Assembly (NCBI GenBank): GCA_020025595.1 | Contig: JAHHRV010000024.1 | Span: 1 to 28,088 of the forward strand | Origin: Oscillospiraceae bacterium | GTDB taxonomy: Bacteria; Bacillota; Clostridia; Oscillospirales; Oscillospiraceae | Direction of reading: 5' to 3' | DNA length: 28,088 nt | Made by a program: the position numbers and the translations under genes | The notes under the pieces: model-generated | Databases searched by the model: none | What the model was told of the DNA's origin: nothing | Seen by the model: the letters and a program-made list of their open reading frames with translations, nothing else | Part shown: piece after piece, positions 1-6,827 of the stretch | Position numbering within the stretch: the first letter of the stretch is position 1 | Layout: every line of letters begins with the position of its first letter

Positions 1-1160
1 CCGATCGGGATAAATTCCAGAAATTTGCAGAAGCTTTACCCAGAGCCATCGGCAATCCCATGTACCACTGGTGCCACCTGGAGCTGAAGAACTTCTTCGG
101 CTACGAGGGTGTGCTGAACGGCGAGACCGCACAGCAGGTTTGGGATCTGGCTCTTGAAAAGCTGGCTGAGCCCAGCTTCAGCGCAAGAGGCCTGATCGCC
201 AGAAGCAATGTTGCAATGATCGGCACCACGGACGATCCCTGCAGCGACCTGCGCTACCATAAGCTGATTGCCGAGTCCGGTTTTGAAACCAAGGTTTGCC
301 CCAGCTTCCGTCCTGACCCCGCACTGAACCTGCACAAGGCAGGCTTTGCTGCCTATGTTCAGAAGCTGGCTGAAGCTGCCAATATGGAGATCCACAATGC
401 ATCTGATGTTGCAAAGGCACTGACCCAGCGGATCGAGTTCTTTGATTCCATGGGCTGCCGCGCAGCTGACCACGGTCTTGACTATGTGATCTACCAGCAG
501 GCAACTGCAGAGCAGATCGATGCTGCTTTCCACAAGGCTCTGGCAGGGGAGCAGCTGACCAAGTTCGACATCGAAGCCTATCAGACTTATCTTCTGATTC
601 ACTGCGCCAAGGAATACGCCCGTCTGGGCTGGGTCATGCAGATCCACTTCAGCTGCATGAGAAACCCCAACTCCAAGGCTATGGCAACCCTGGGCCCCGA
701 CAGCGGCTTCGACTGCATCGCTGTCACCGACAGCTGCGCAGCACTGTATGCGTTGATGGACGCACTGGAAAAGGACAACTCCCTGCCCAAGACAGTGCTC
801 TACAGCCTGAATCCTGCAGACGATCAGTGGCTGGACACCCTGCTGGGTGCATTCCAGAGCAGCGAGATTCCCGGAAAGATCCAGCACGGCTCTGCCTGGT
901 GGTTCAATGACAACAAGGTCGGTATGCAGAATCAGCTGACCAGCCTTGCAAATCTGGGCATCCTGGGCAACTTCATCGGTATGCTCACCGACTCCCGCAG
1001 CCTGCTGAGCTATGCCCGCCACGAGTATTTCCGCCGCATCCTGTGCAACCTGATCGGCACCTGGGTGGAAAACGGAGAATATCCCGCAGACATGGAGTTC
1101 CTTGGCTCCATCGTGGAGGATATCTGCTCCAACAACGCAAAGCGTTACTTCAATCTGTAA
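1..1160 (+). CDS. uxaC: Glucuronate/uronate isomerase UxaC (5' partial)
   Basis: The gene enters from the left edge: the frame is open from base 3, and the family-typical text ..AIGNPMYHWCHLELKNFFG runs across the ATG at 60, so that ATG is internal. The product isomerises D-glucuronate to D-fructuronate (and D-galacturonate to D-tagaturonate), the first cytoplasmic step of hexuronate breakdown. Family signatures seen are QIHFSCMRNPNSKAM, LGPDSGFDCI, the run from YSLNP to DDQW, IQHGSAWWFND and the C-terminal GMLTDSRS...YARHEYFRRILCNLIGTWVENGE. The N-terminal metal-binding part of the barrel lies outside the window. It is the first visible gene of a five-gene hexuronate operon and is followed after 33 nt by uxuA. 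Confidence 0.96.
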   Translation, partial: DRDKFQKFAEALPRAIGNPMYHWCHLELKNFFGYEGVLNGETAQQVWDLALEKLAEPSFSARGLIARSNVAMIGTTDDPCSDLRYHKLIAESGFETKVCPSFRPDPALNLHKAGFAAYVQKLAEAANMEIHNASDVAKALTQRIEFFDSMGCRAADHGLDYVIYQQATAEQIDAAFHKALAGEQLTKFDIEAYQTYLLIHCAKEYARLGWVMQIHFSCMRNPNSKAMATLGPDSGFDCIAVTDSCAALYALMDALEKDNSLPKTVLYSLNPADDQWLDTLLGAFQSSEIPGKIQHGSAWWFNDNKVGMQNQLTSLANLGILGNFIGMLTDSRSLLSYARHEYFRRILCNLIGTWVENGEYPADMEFLGSIVEDICSNNAKRYFNL

Positions 1161-1193
1161 TTCATAACGAGAAAAAATATAGGAGGATCATTT

Positions 1194-2285
1194 ATGCCAA
1201 TGCAAATGGGTTTCCGTTGGTACGGCGCAGACAACGACAACATCAAGCTGTCCGACATTAAGCAGATCCCCGGTGTGACCAGCATTGTCTGGGCTCTGCA
1301 CCACAAGATGCCCGGCGAAATCTGGGAAGTAGAGGAAATCGCCGAGGTCAAGAAGCAGCTGGACGAGTACGGCTTCAACATGGATGTTGTTGAGTCCGTC
1401 AATGTCCACGACGACATCAAGATCGGCCTGCCCACCCGCGATATGTATATCGAGAACTACAAGCAGACCATCCGCAATCTGTCCAAGTTCGGCGTTAAGG
1501 TTATCTGCTATAACTTCATGCCCATCTTTGACTGGACCCGTTCCGATCTGTTCCACCCCGTGGGCGACGGTTCCACCGCTCTGTTCTATGAAAAGAACAT
1601 GATCCAGGATGACTACAACTCCATGGCAAAGTATATCCTGGACTTCACCGAGAAGTACAACATGACCTTCCCCGGCTGGGAGCCTGAGCGTATGGCCAAG
1701 CTGGACGAGCTGTTCAAGGCTTATGAGGGTGTTGACCACGAGAAGCTGTGGGCCAACCTGAAGTACTTCCTGGAGGCAATCATGCCTACCTGCCGGGAGT
1801 GCGACATCAAAATGGCCATCCACATGGACGATCCCCCCTGGGATATCTTCGGCCTGCCCCGTCTGCTGATCAACGAAGAGAACATCGACCGTTTCCTGAA
1901 GATGGTGGACGACGAGTACAATTGCCTGACTCTGTGCTCCGGTTCTCTGAACGCAGACCCCAACAACAATGTTGCTGATATTGTCCGCAAGCACTGCGAC
2001 CGCATCGCATTTGCTCACATCCGCAATGTCAAGCACTTTGAAAACGGCGACTTCTCCGAGGCCAGCCACCGGGACTGCGACGGCGACACCGGCATCCTGG
2101 AGATCCTGAAGGCTTACCACGACTGCGGTTACGAAGGCTATATCCGTCCTGACCACGGCCGTCACCTGTGGGGCGAAGGCCCCGGCACTGTCCGTCCCGG
2201 CTACGGCCTGTACGACCGCGCTCTGGGCATCATGTATATGCTGGGCGTGTGGGATATGCTGGACAGACTGGACGGCAAGAACTAA
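1194..2285 (+). CDS. uxuA: D-mannonate dehydratase UxuA
   Basis: This 363-residue protein dehydrates D-mannonate to 2-keto-3-deoxy-D-gluconate (KDG). The N-terminus MQMGFRWYGADNDNI, the motif IHMDDPPWDIFGLPR in the second half and the C-terminal PDHGRH (residues about 319-324) are diagnostic of the UxuA family, a TIM-barrel metal enzyme. Length is close to the usual 350-395. AGGAGG at 1182-1187 sits 6 nt before the ATG. The gene follows uxaC by 33 nt and precedes the SDR oxidoreductase by 55 nt, so the substrate made by the reductase is used by its operon neighbour. Confidence 0.96.
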   Translation: MPMQMGFRWYGADNDNIKLSDIKQIPGVTSIVWALHHKMPGEIWEVEEIAEVKKQLDEYGFNMDVVESVNVHDDIKIGLPTRDMYIENYKQTIRNLSKFGVKVICYNFMPIFDWTRSDLFHPVGDGSTALFYEKNMIQDDYNSMAKYILDFTEKYNMTFPGWEPERMAKLDELFKAYEGVDHEKLWANLKYFLEAIMPTCRECDIKMAIHMDDPPWDIFGLPRLLINEENIDRFLKMVDDEYNCLTLCSGSLNADPNNNVADIVRKHCDRIAFAHIRNVKHFENGDFSEASHRDCDGDTGILEILKAYHDCGYEGYIRPDHGRHLWGEGPGTVRPGYGLYDRALGIMYMLGVWDMLDRLDGKN

Positions 2286-2340
2286 ATTCTAACTACAAAA
2301 ACCATTGGATACAAAAAATATATTTTGGAGGTAACTTATC

Positions 2341-3186
2341 ATGATGAATCTTCCTTTGAACATTGATTACACCGGTAAGGTTGTTGTTATTACTGGCGCA
2401 GGCGGACTGATCTGCGGCGCTATGGCCCGTGCTTTTGCACAGAGCGGCGCTAAGGTTGCAGCTCTGGACCTGAACGAGGATGCTGTTAAGCAGCTGGCTG
2501 ACGAGCTGAAGGCAGAAGGCTTTATCTGCGAAGGCTACAAGGCAAACGTTCTGGACGCTGAGGCCCTGGAAGAAGTCCATCAGGCTGTCCTGAAGGACCT
2601 GGGCTCCTGCGACATCCTGATCAACGGTGCAGGCGGCAACAACCCCCGTGCTACCACCGACAACGAGTACCATCACGAGGCTAAGGAAGGCGGCAAGTCC
2701 TTCTTCGATCTGGACGCAGCCGGCGTTGACTTCGTCTTCAAGCTGAACTTCCAGGGTACCCTGCTGCCCACTCAGGCTTTTGCAAAGGACATGGCTGACA
2801 AGAAGCATGGCTGCATTCTGAACATTTCTTCCATGAATGCTTACACCCCTCTGACCAAGATCCCCGCTTACTCCGCTGCTAAGGCTGCTATTTCCAACTT
2901 CACTCAGTGGCTGGCTACCCACTTCGCAGGTACCAACATCCGCTGCAACGCAATTGCTCCCGGCTTCCTGGTTTCTGCTCAGAACAAGAAGCTGCTGTTC
3001 AACGAGGATGGCACTCCCACCGCTCGTTCCGCTAAGATCCTGAACAACACTCCCACCGGCCGTTTCGTCGATGCTGACGAGCTGCTGGGTGCTACTATGT
3101 TCCTGTGCGACGACAAGGCTGCTTCCGCTATCACCGGTGTGGTTCTGCCCATCGACTGCGGCTTCGCTGCTTACTCCGGCGTGTAA
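2341..3186 (+). CDS. SDR-family D-fructuronate reductase (D-mannonate oxidoreductase)
   Basis: This 281-residue classical short-chain dehydrogenase has the nucleotide-binding glycine motif TGAGGLIC at residues 18-25, NGAG at 95-98, a catalytic serine in NISSMN (about 163-164) and the YxxxK pair at Y177 and K181. Position between uxuA and the KDPG aldolase points to the NAD(P)H-dependent reduction of D-fructuronate to D-mannonate. The longer polyol-dehydrogenase UxuB of E. coli is not in the window; SDR-type replacements are known in Firmicutes. GGAGG at 2327-2331 precedes an ATG-ATG start; the second ATG at 2344 would remove one residue. The substrate is inferred from context. Confidence 0.88.
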   Translation: MMNLPLNIDYTGKVVVITGAGGLICGAMARAFAQSGAKVAALDLNEDAVKQLADELKAEGFICEGYKANVLDAEALEEVHQAVLKDLGSCDILINGAGGNNPRATTDNEYHHEAKEGGKSFFDLDAAGVDFVFKLNFQGTLLPTQAFAKDMADKKHGCILNISSMNAYTPLTKIPAYSAAKAAISNFTQWLATHFAGTNIRCNAIAPGFLVSAQNKKLLFNEDGTPTARSAKILNNTPTGRFVDADELLGATMFLCDDKAASAITGVVLPIDCGFAAYSGV

Positions 3187-3198
3187 GGAGGAATCGAC

Positions 3199-3825
3199 AT
3201 GGATGTTCTGAATAGACTGGCAAAGGCCGGTGTCGTTCCCGTTGTAGTTCTGGATGATGCCAAGGACGCAGTGCCCACTGCAAAAGCAATGGTCGCTGGC
3301 GGCATCGATGTTATGGAGATCACCTTCCGTACCGCTGCAGCAGCAGATTCCATCAAGGCCGTTGCTGAAAACTGCCCTGATATGCTGGTTGGCGCAGGTA
3401 CCATTCTGAACCTGGAGCAGTGCAAGCTGGCTGTTTCCATGGGTGCTAAGTTCATCGTTTCTCCCGGCTTCGATGCAGAAGTCGTGGGCTGGTGCATTGA
3501 CAACGGCATCGCCGTGACTCCCGGCTGCGTGACTCCCACCGAGATCACCGCAGCTGTCAACATGGGCCTGAAGGTCATCAAGTTCTTCCCCGCAAATGTC
3601 TATGGCGGTCTGAATGCTATGAAGAACCTGTCTGCTCCCTTTGTTGGCATCAAGTTCATGCCCACCGGCGGTGTCAACGCAGGCAATGTCAGAGAGTACA
3701 TGGATGCTCCCTTCATTCACGCAGTCGGCGGCAGCTGGGTTTGCCCCAAGGCTGAGATTGCTGCCGGCAATTTTGAGAAGATTACTGCCCTGTGCGCCGA
3801 AGCCCGTCAGGCTGCTTTCGGTTAA
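3199..3825 (+). CDS. eda: KDPG aldolase (bifunctional KHG/KDPG aldolase)
   Basis: This 208-residue class I aldolase cleaves 2-keto-3-deoxy-6-phosphogluconate to pyruvate and glyceraldehyde 3-phosphate. Catalytic residues are visible: E40 and R44 in MEITFRT, VGAGT at 64-68, SPGFD at 88-92 and the Schiff-base lysine K128 in KFFPA. The phosphate-binding segment MPTGGVN lies at 154-160 and is followed by GGSWV. Length matches the family. The ribosome binding site AAGGAGG overlaps the stop codon of the preceding gene, which indicates co-transcription. It performs the last step of the pathway. Confidence 0.95.
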   Translation: MDVLNRLAKAGVVPVVVLDDAKDAVPTAKAMVAGGIDVMEITFRTAAAADSIKAVAENCPDMLVGAGTILNLEQCKLAVSMGAKFIVSPGFDAEVVGWCIDNGIAVTPGCVTPTEITAAVNMGLKVIKFFPANVYGGLNAMKNLSAPFVGIKFMPTGGVNAGNVREYMDAPFIHAVGGSWVCPKAEIAAGNFEKITALCAEARQAAFG

Positions 3826-3852
3826 TCTGATACAGAAAGAGGATTTTTCGAT

Positions 3853-4881
3853 ATGGCAAAGATTATCACTTTTGGCGAGCTGATGCTCCGTCTGCAGCCG
3901 TATAACTACGAGCGTTTTGTCCAGTGCGACCATGTAGAGTTCACTTTCGGCGGCGGTGAAGCCAATGTTGCAGTGTCTCTGGCAAACTACGGCATGGATG
4001 CAGCCTTCGTTACCAAGCTGCCCACCCATGCAATCGGACAGGCTGCTGTCAACTCTCTGCGCCGCTATGGTGTAGACACCACCAAGATCGTCCGTGGCGG
4101 CGACCGTGTGGGCATCTACTTCAACGAAAAGGGCGCTTCTCAGCGTGGCTCCGTGTGCATCTATGACCGTGCACATTCCGCTATCCAGGAAGCTTCCACT
4201 ACTGATTTCGACTGGGACAGCATCTTCGAGGGTGCTGACTGGTTCCATTTCACCGGCATTACTCCCGCTCTGGGCGAGAATCTGGTTGAGATCTGCAAGG
4301 AAGCCTGCAAGGCTGCCAAGGCTCGCGGCGTGAAGATCTCCTGCGACCTGAACTACCGCGGCAAGCTGTGGACCCGTGAGCAGGCTCGTGCTGCTATGAC
4401 CGAGCTGTGCCAGTATGTTGATGTCTGCATCTCCAACGAAGAAGATGCAAAGGATGTCTTCGGCATCGAGGCTGAGGCTACTGACATCTACGGCGGCACT
4501 CTGAACCACGAGGGCTACAAGTCCGTTGCAAAGCAGCTGGCTGACAAGTTCGGCTTTGAGATGGTTGCCATCACTCTGCGTGAGAGCCACTCTGCATTCG
4601 ACAACGGCTGGAGCGCAATGCTTTACAATGTTGCCAAGAACGAGTACTGCTTCTCCAAGAAGTACGACCTGCACATCATCGACCGCGTTGGCGGCGGTGA
4701 CTCCTTCGGCGGCGGCCTGATCTACAGCCTGCTGTCCGGCAAGGACACTCAGGCAGCTGTTGAGTTCGCAGTTGCAGCATCCGCTCTGAAGCACTCCATC
4801 GAGGGCGACTACAACATGGTCACTGTTGCTGAGGTCGAGAAGCTGGCTGGCGGCGACGGTTCTGGTCGTATCCAGAGATAA
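3853..4881 (+). CDS. kdgK: 2-keto-3-deoxygluconate kinase (PfkB family)
   Basis: This 342-residue ribokinase/PfkB sugar kinase phosphorylates KDG to KDPG, supplying the aldolase encoded just upstream. The N-terminal PfkB signature GGGEANVA is at residues 33-40 and the C-terminal signature DRVGGGDSFGGG at 277-288, with D283 as the expected catalytic base. The gene begins 27 nt after eda with AAAGAGG as ribosome binding site and is the last gene of the operon, ahead of a strong terminator. Specificity for KDG rather than another sugar is inferred from the complete uxaC-uxuA-reductase-eda context. Confidence 0.93.
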   Translation: MAKIITFGELMLRLQPYNYERFVQCDHVEFTFGGGEANVAVSLANYGMDAAFVTKLPTHAIGQAAVNSLRRYGVDTTKIVRGGDRVGIYFNEKGASQRGSVCIYDRAHSAIQEASTTDFDWDSIFEGADWFHFTGITPALGENLVEICKEACKAAKARGVKISCDLNYRGKLWTREQARAAMTELCQYVDVCISNEEDAKDVFGIEAEATDIYGGTLNHEGYKSVAKQLADKFGFEMVAITLRESHSAFDNGWSAMLYNVAKNEYCFSKKYDLHIIDRVGGGDSFGGGLIYSLLSGKDTQAAVEFAVAASALKHSIEGDYNMVTVAEVEKLAGGDGSGRIQR

Positions 4882-4921
4882 TTTCACCAATTTACTTCCT
4901 AGTAAGTTTTCCATTGTAAAA

Positions 4922-4962
4922 AATCACCCAATCCTGTTTTTGCGGGATTGGGTGGTTTTTTT
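4922..4962 (+). terminator. Rho-independent terminator of the hexuronate operon
   Basis: CACCCAATCCTG pairs with CGGGATTGGGTG (one G-T wobble) around a short loop and is followed by seven T. It lies 40 nt after the kdgK stop. Confidence 0.93.
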
Positions 4963-4985
4963 ATTGCCTTTTGCAGAAATTCGGC

Positions 4986-4992
4986 ATACTAA
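4986..4992 (+). promoter_or_regulatory. Possible forespore-type -10 element upstream of the CoA-binding gene
   Basis: CATACTA is an exact match to the -10 consensus CATnnTA of sigma F/G promoters, 94 nt before the start codon. No GnATR-type -35 is present at 17-18 nt (the bases there read TTGCC), so support is weak. Confidence 0.25.
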
Positions 4993-5038
4993 ATGCGTCA
5001 GAAAAACAAAATATACGCTTAGGTGATAATGTTACGGT

Positions 5039-5070
5039 TTTCTTCGGTGGGCAGTGGTAAACTGAAGAAA
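5039..5070 (+). promoter_or_regulatory. Hairpin directly before a ribosome binding site
   Basis: TTTCTTCGGT (5039-5048) pairs with ACTGAAGAAA (5061-5070), ten pairs with one wobble and a 12-nt loop. The stem ends exactly where AAAGGAGG of the next gene begins. It may stabilise the mRNA or modulate translation. Confidence 0.5.
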
Positions 5071-5085
5071 AAAGGAGGCATTTAT

Positions 5086-5445
5086 ATGGAACTGAATGAA
5101 ATCATGCAGAAAAAGCGCTTTGCGATTCTGGGAGACACCCTGAACCCGGACAAATACGCCTATAAAATTAAGCATCAGATGCGCGACGCCGGTTATACGG
5201 TGTACTCCGTAGGCAAGGAGCTGAGCTCCCTCAACGATATCGATGGAGATATTGATATCATCGACCTGTGCATTCATCCTGTGAAGGGGCTGAAGCTGCT
5301 GCAGGAGAACCGGAAGCCTTTCCGGTGTATCGTCATCCAGCCTGGTGCAGACAGCCCTGAGCTGCTTGCATGGCTCGATGAGCAGAACATTCCCTATATC
5401 CACGGCTGCCTGCTGGTGGGACTGTCCCTGTACGAAAAATGCTGA
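5086..5445 (+). CDS. Small CoA-binding-domain protein (CoA_binding_2 / YccU-like)
   Basis: This 119-residue single-domain Rossmann protein begins MELNEIMQKKRFAILGDTLNP and continues with KYAYKIKHQMRDAGYTVYSVG, DIIDLCIHPVKG and IQPGADSPELLAWL, which are hallmarks of the CoA_binding_2 family. Members bind CoA in structures, but their physiological role is unsettled, so none is assigned. The start at 5086 is set by AAAGGAGG at 5071-5078; the frame is open upstream to 5023, but that extension would run through a hairpin. The gene stands alone between two terminators, after the hexuronate operon and before the SASP gene. Confidence 0.85.
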   Translation: MELNEIMQKKRFAILGDTLNPDKYAYKIKHQMRDAGYTVYSVGKELSSLNDIDGDIDIIDLCIHPVKGLKLLQENRKPFRCIVIQPGADSPELLAWLDEQNIPYIHGCLLVGLSLYEKC

Positions 5446-5475
5446 GACACCCGGCGTTTTACATGACAATTCATT

Positions 5476-5516
5476 GAAAAAAAGGCGGAGAATCTTATGG
5501 GGTCTTCGCTTTTTTG
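5476..5516 (+). terminator. Probable terminator after the CoA-binding gene
   Basis: An A-rich left arm with GGCGGAGA (5476-5487) pairs, with two wobbles, to TCTTCGC followed by six T (to 5515). It lies about 30 nt after the stop codon. Confidence 0.7.
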
Positions 5517-5598
5517 CGTCCTGCGACAAGGATTTCATGGGAATTGCGGTGCATTTGTGATGATTCCAGAGATTGCCCAAACTGGAAATCTTTACACA

Positions 5599-5627
5599 GA
5601 ATATGCTTTGCATTCTTGGACAAGATA
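5599..5627 (+). promoter_or_regulatory. Candidate sigma-G/F promoter of the SASP gene
   Basis: GAATA (5599-5603) fits the forespore -35 consensus GnATR. After 17 nt, CAAGATA (5621-5627) matches four of the five fixed positions of CATnnTA. Spacing is right and the downstream gene is a classic sigma-G target. The weak point is A instead of T at the third -10 position. Confidence 0.5.
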
Positions 5628-5648
5628 TGAGTGCGGAAAGAAATCGTT

Positions 5649-5678
5649 TCTCTTGGGAAACGGCTTCTTCCCAAGAGA
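5649..5678 (+). promoter_or_regulatory. Perfect 11-bp hairpin in the SASP leader
   Basis: TCTCTTGGGAA (5649-5659) and TTCCCAAGAGA (5668-5678) are exact inverted copies around an 8-nt loop. They end 4 nt before the ribosome binding site at 5683. No T-run follows, so it is not a terminator; a stabilising 5' stem of a long-lived spore mRNA is plausible. Confidence 0.7.
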
Positions 5679-5699
5679 TATGAAAAGGAGAGAATCATT

Positions 5700-5894
5700 A
5701 TGAAGAGCAACAATCAGATCAACATTCCTGAGGCAAAGGACGCTATGGACAAGTTCAAGATGCAGGCTGCAAGCGAAGTCGGCGTGAACCTGACCAATGG
5801 CTACAATGGTCATCTGACTTCCCGTGAAGCCGGCTCTGTCGGCGGCCAGATGGTCAAGAAGATGGTTGAGGCCTACGAGCAGGGCCTGCAGTAA
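5700..5894 (+). CDS. Alpha/beta-type small acid-soluble spore protein
   Basis: This 64-residue SASP coats and protects DNA in the dormant spore. The family core is clear: ASEVGVNL (24-31), YNGHLTSREAGSVGGQMVKKMVE (35-57) and a short basic/acidic tail. The YNG-L-SR spacing is the clostridial form, a few residues longer than in Bacillus SspA. The ATG at 5700 is chosen because AAAGGAGA sits at 5683-5690; an in-frame start at 5631 would have to be read through the leader hairpin. Oddity: at the germination-protease site, where Bacillus proteins have E-I-A-S-E, this one has Q-A-A-S-E, so the P1 glutamate appears replaced by Gln22. Confidence 0.93.
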   Translation: MKSNNQINIPEAKDAMDKFKMQAASEVGVNLTNGYNGHLTSREAGSVGGQMVKKMVEAYEQGLQ

Positions 5895-5909
5895 TCTTCA
5901 AATGGAAAC

Positions 5910-5938
5910 GCCCGGAGGAAATATCCTCCGGGCATTTT
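5910..5938 (+). terminator. Terminator of the SASP gene
   Basis: GCCCGGAGGA (5910-5919) pairs perfectly with TCCTCCGGGC (5924-5933) over a 4-nt loop, followed by ATTTT. Confidence 0.9.
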
Positions 5939-5953
5939 CCTGCATAACGGCAG

Positions 5954-5985
5954 AAAAGACGCCCTGTTTTCACAGAGCGCCTTTT
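5954..5985. terminator. Second, imperfect bidirectional terminator-like hairpin
   Basis: A stem of 13 positions with two mismatches (AAAAG..CGC.CTG against CAG.GCG.CTTTT) has A-runs before and T-runs after it. It could serve either strand in this gene-free 6-kb junction. Confidence 0.45.
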
Positions 5986-6025
5986 CGAGCATAAAACGAA
6001 TAAAAGAGAGAGGTAGGAAGATTCA

Positions 6026-6103
6026 ATGAACAAACACATAAGATCAATCCGGGTTACGGCTCCCGTATCAACCTTACACCTAAAGGATAATCCGCATTTT
6101 TGA
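6026..6103 (+). CDS. Possible 25-residue peptide ORF
   Basis: This is a 25-codon ORF (starts MNKHIRSIRVTAP, ends DNPHF) with a purine-rich AGGTAGG at 6011-6017, 8 nt before its ATG. It is the only start with a plausible ribosome binding site in the 285-base gap between the SASP and the ECF gene. No family is recognised and no promoter is clear; it may be chance. Confidence 0.25.
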   Translation: MNKHIRSIRVTAPVSTLHLKDNPHF

Positions 6104-6146
6104 ATTTGATGTGAATAAACATGAAACAAATTCTTTAGAATTATAA

Positions 6147-6170
6147 AGAAGCACCCTTTCGGGTGCTTCT
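6147..6170 (-). terminator. Terminator hairpin of the ECF-type gene
   Basis: AGAAGCACCC and GGGTGCTTCT form a perfect 10-bp stem with a 4-nt loop. On the minus strand it is followed by a moderately T-rich tail and begins 10 nt after the stop codon. Confidence 0.75.
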
Positions 6171-6179
6171 GTTGGATCA

Positions 6180-6698
6180 TTACTTTTTCAGAGCCTTTTT
6201 CAGAACGGGAACGATCAGCATTGCGACCGCACCACCGATCAGAGCAGTGATCAGCTGAGGAACAGAGAACATTGCGGTGAACTTCTCGATCTGGGGGGGC
6301 TTGAGGGGAAGTACACGGCACAGCAGCTGAACAACAACCAGATACAAAGTCAGTGCCTTTGCAGCGGATGCGCACAGCCAGGAGATCACGCGGCTGGAGA
6401 TGCTTTCCTTGGTCAGCAGGGACAGCAGCACAACATACACGCAGTTACCCACAGCAATGGCGGGAACGATCGCGATGAGTGCCGGGCCGATGCCAAGCAG
6501 GAATGCGCAGAACGGGGAGATGATGGCCACGGTGATACCGCAGGTCAATCCGCCGAATACTGCTGCGATGGCAAGCACTGCGTTGACACAGGAGCCGGTA
6601 ACCAGCTGTCCTGCACTGGCAGTAGATGCCTGCAAAACCACAAGCAGAGCTGTAAGTACTGCAGTTTGCGTAATCCAATAAGCTTTTGATTTTTTCAT
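6180..6698 (-). CDS. ECF-transporter S-component-like membrane protein
   Basis: This 172-residue, very hydrophobic protein has about five to six membrane segments: roughly residues 10-28, 33-55, 55-75, 78-100, 110-130 and 150-168. Small residues and the motif GIGPALIAIVPAIAVGN resemble substrate-binding S components of energy-coupling-factor vitamin transporters. The ligand cannot be read from the sequence. The start at 6698 (MKKSKAYW) is set by GAGAGG just upstream; the longer frame to 6791 would run through the promoter and the nanA terminator. The EcfA/EcfT energising module is not in the window, as expected for a group II system. The function is inferred. Confidence 0.72.
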   Translation of the reverse strand: MKKSKAYWITQTAVLTALLVVLQASTASAGQLVTGSCVNAVLAIAAVFGGLTCGITVAIISPFCAFLLGIGPALIAIVPAIAVGNCVYVVLLSLLTKESISSRVISWLCASAAKALTLYLVVVQLLCRVLPLKPPQIEKFTAMFSVPQLITALIGGAVAMLIVPVLKKALKK

Positions 6699-6731
6699 GA
6701 TTTGCGCCTCTCTTTCCGAAAATCTAGCTTT

Positions 6732-6760
6732 ATTATAATATGGCTGAGAGGGGAATGCAA
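6732..6760 (-). promoter_or_regulatory. Sigma-A promoter of the ECF-type gene
   Basis: On the minus strand, TTGCAT (6755-6760) is followed after 17 nt by a perfect TATAAT (6732-6737). The -35 is weak, but the -10 and spacing are ideal. Confidence 0.7.
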
Positions 6761-6776
6761 TAAGAGAATTTGTAGA

Positions 6777-6815
6777 AAAAAGCAGCCTCAATATCCATCG
6801 GATACTGAGGCTGCT
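6777..6815 (-). terminator. Terminator of the importer-nanA operon
   Basis: AGCAGCCTCAGTATC and GATATTGAGGCTGCT form a 15-bp stem (one wobble) with a 5-nt loop, followed on the minus strand by a run of T. Confidence 0.93.
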
Positions 6816-6827
6816 CTGGCTTTTTAA

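Noticed and set aside
2293..4914. An open frame of 873 codons on the minus strand opposite the reductase, aldolase and kinase genes
   Set aside because: It is an antisense shadow produced by the strong codon bias of three well-identified plus-strand genes. It has no recognisable domain, no ribosome binding site and spans gene boundaries.
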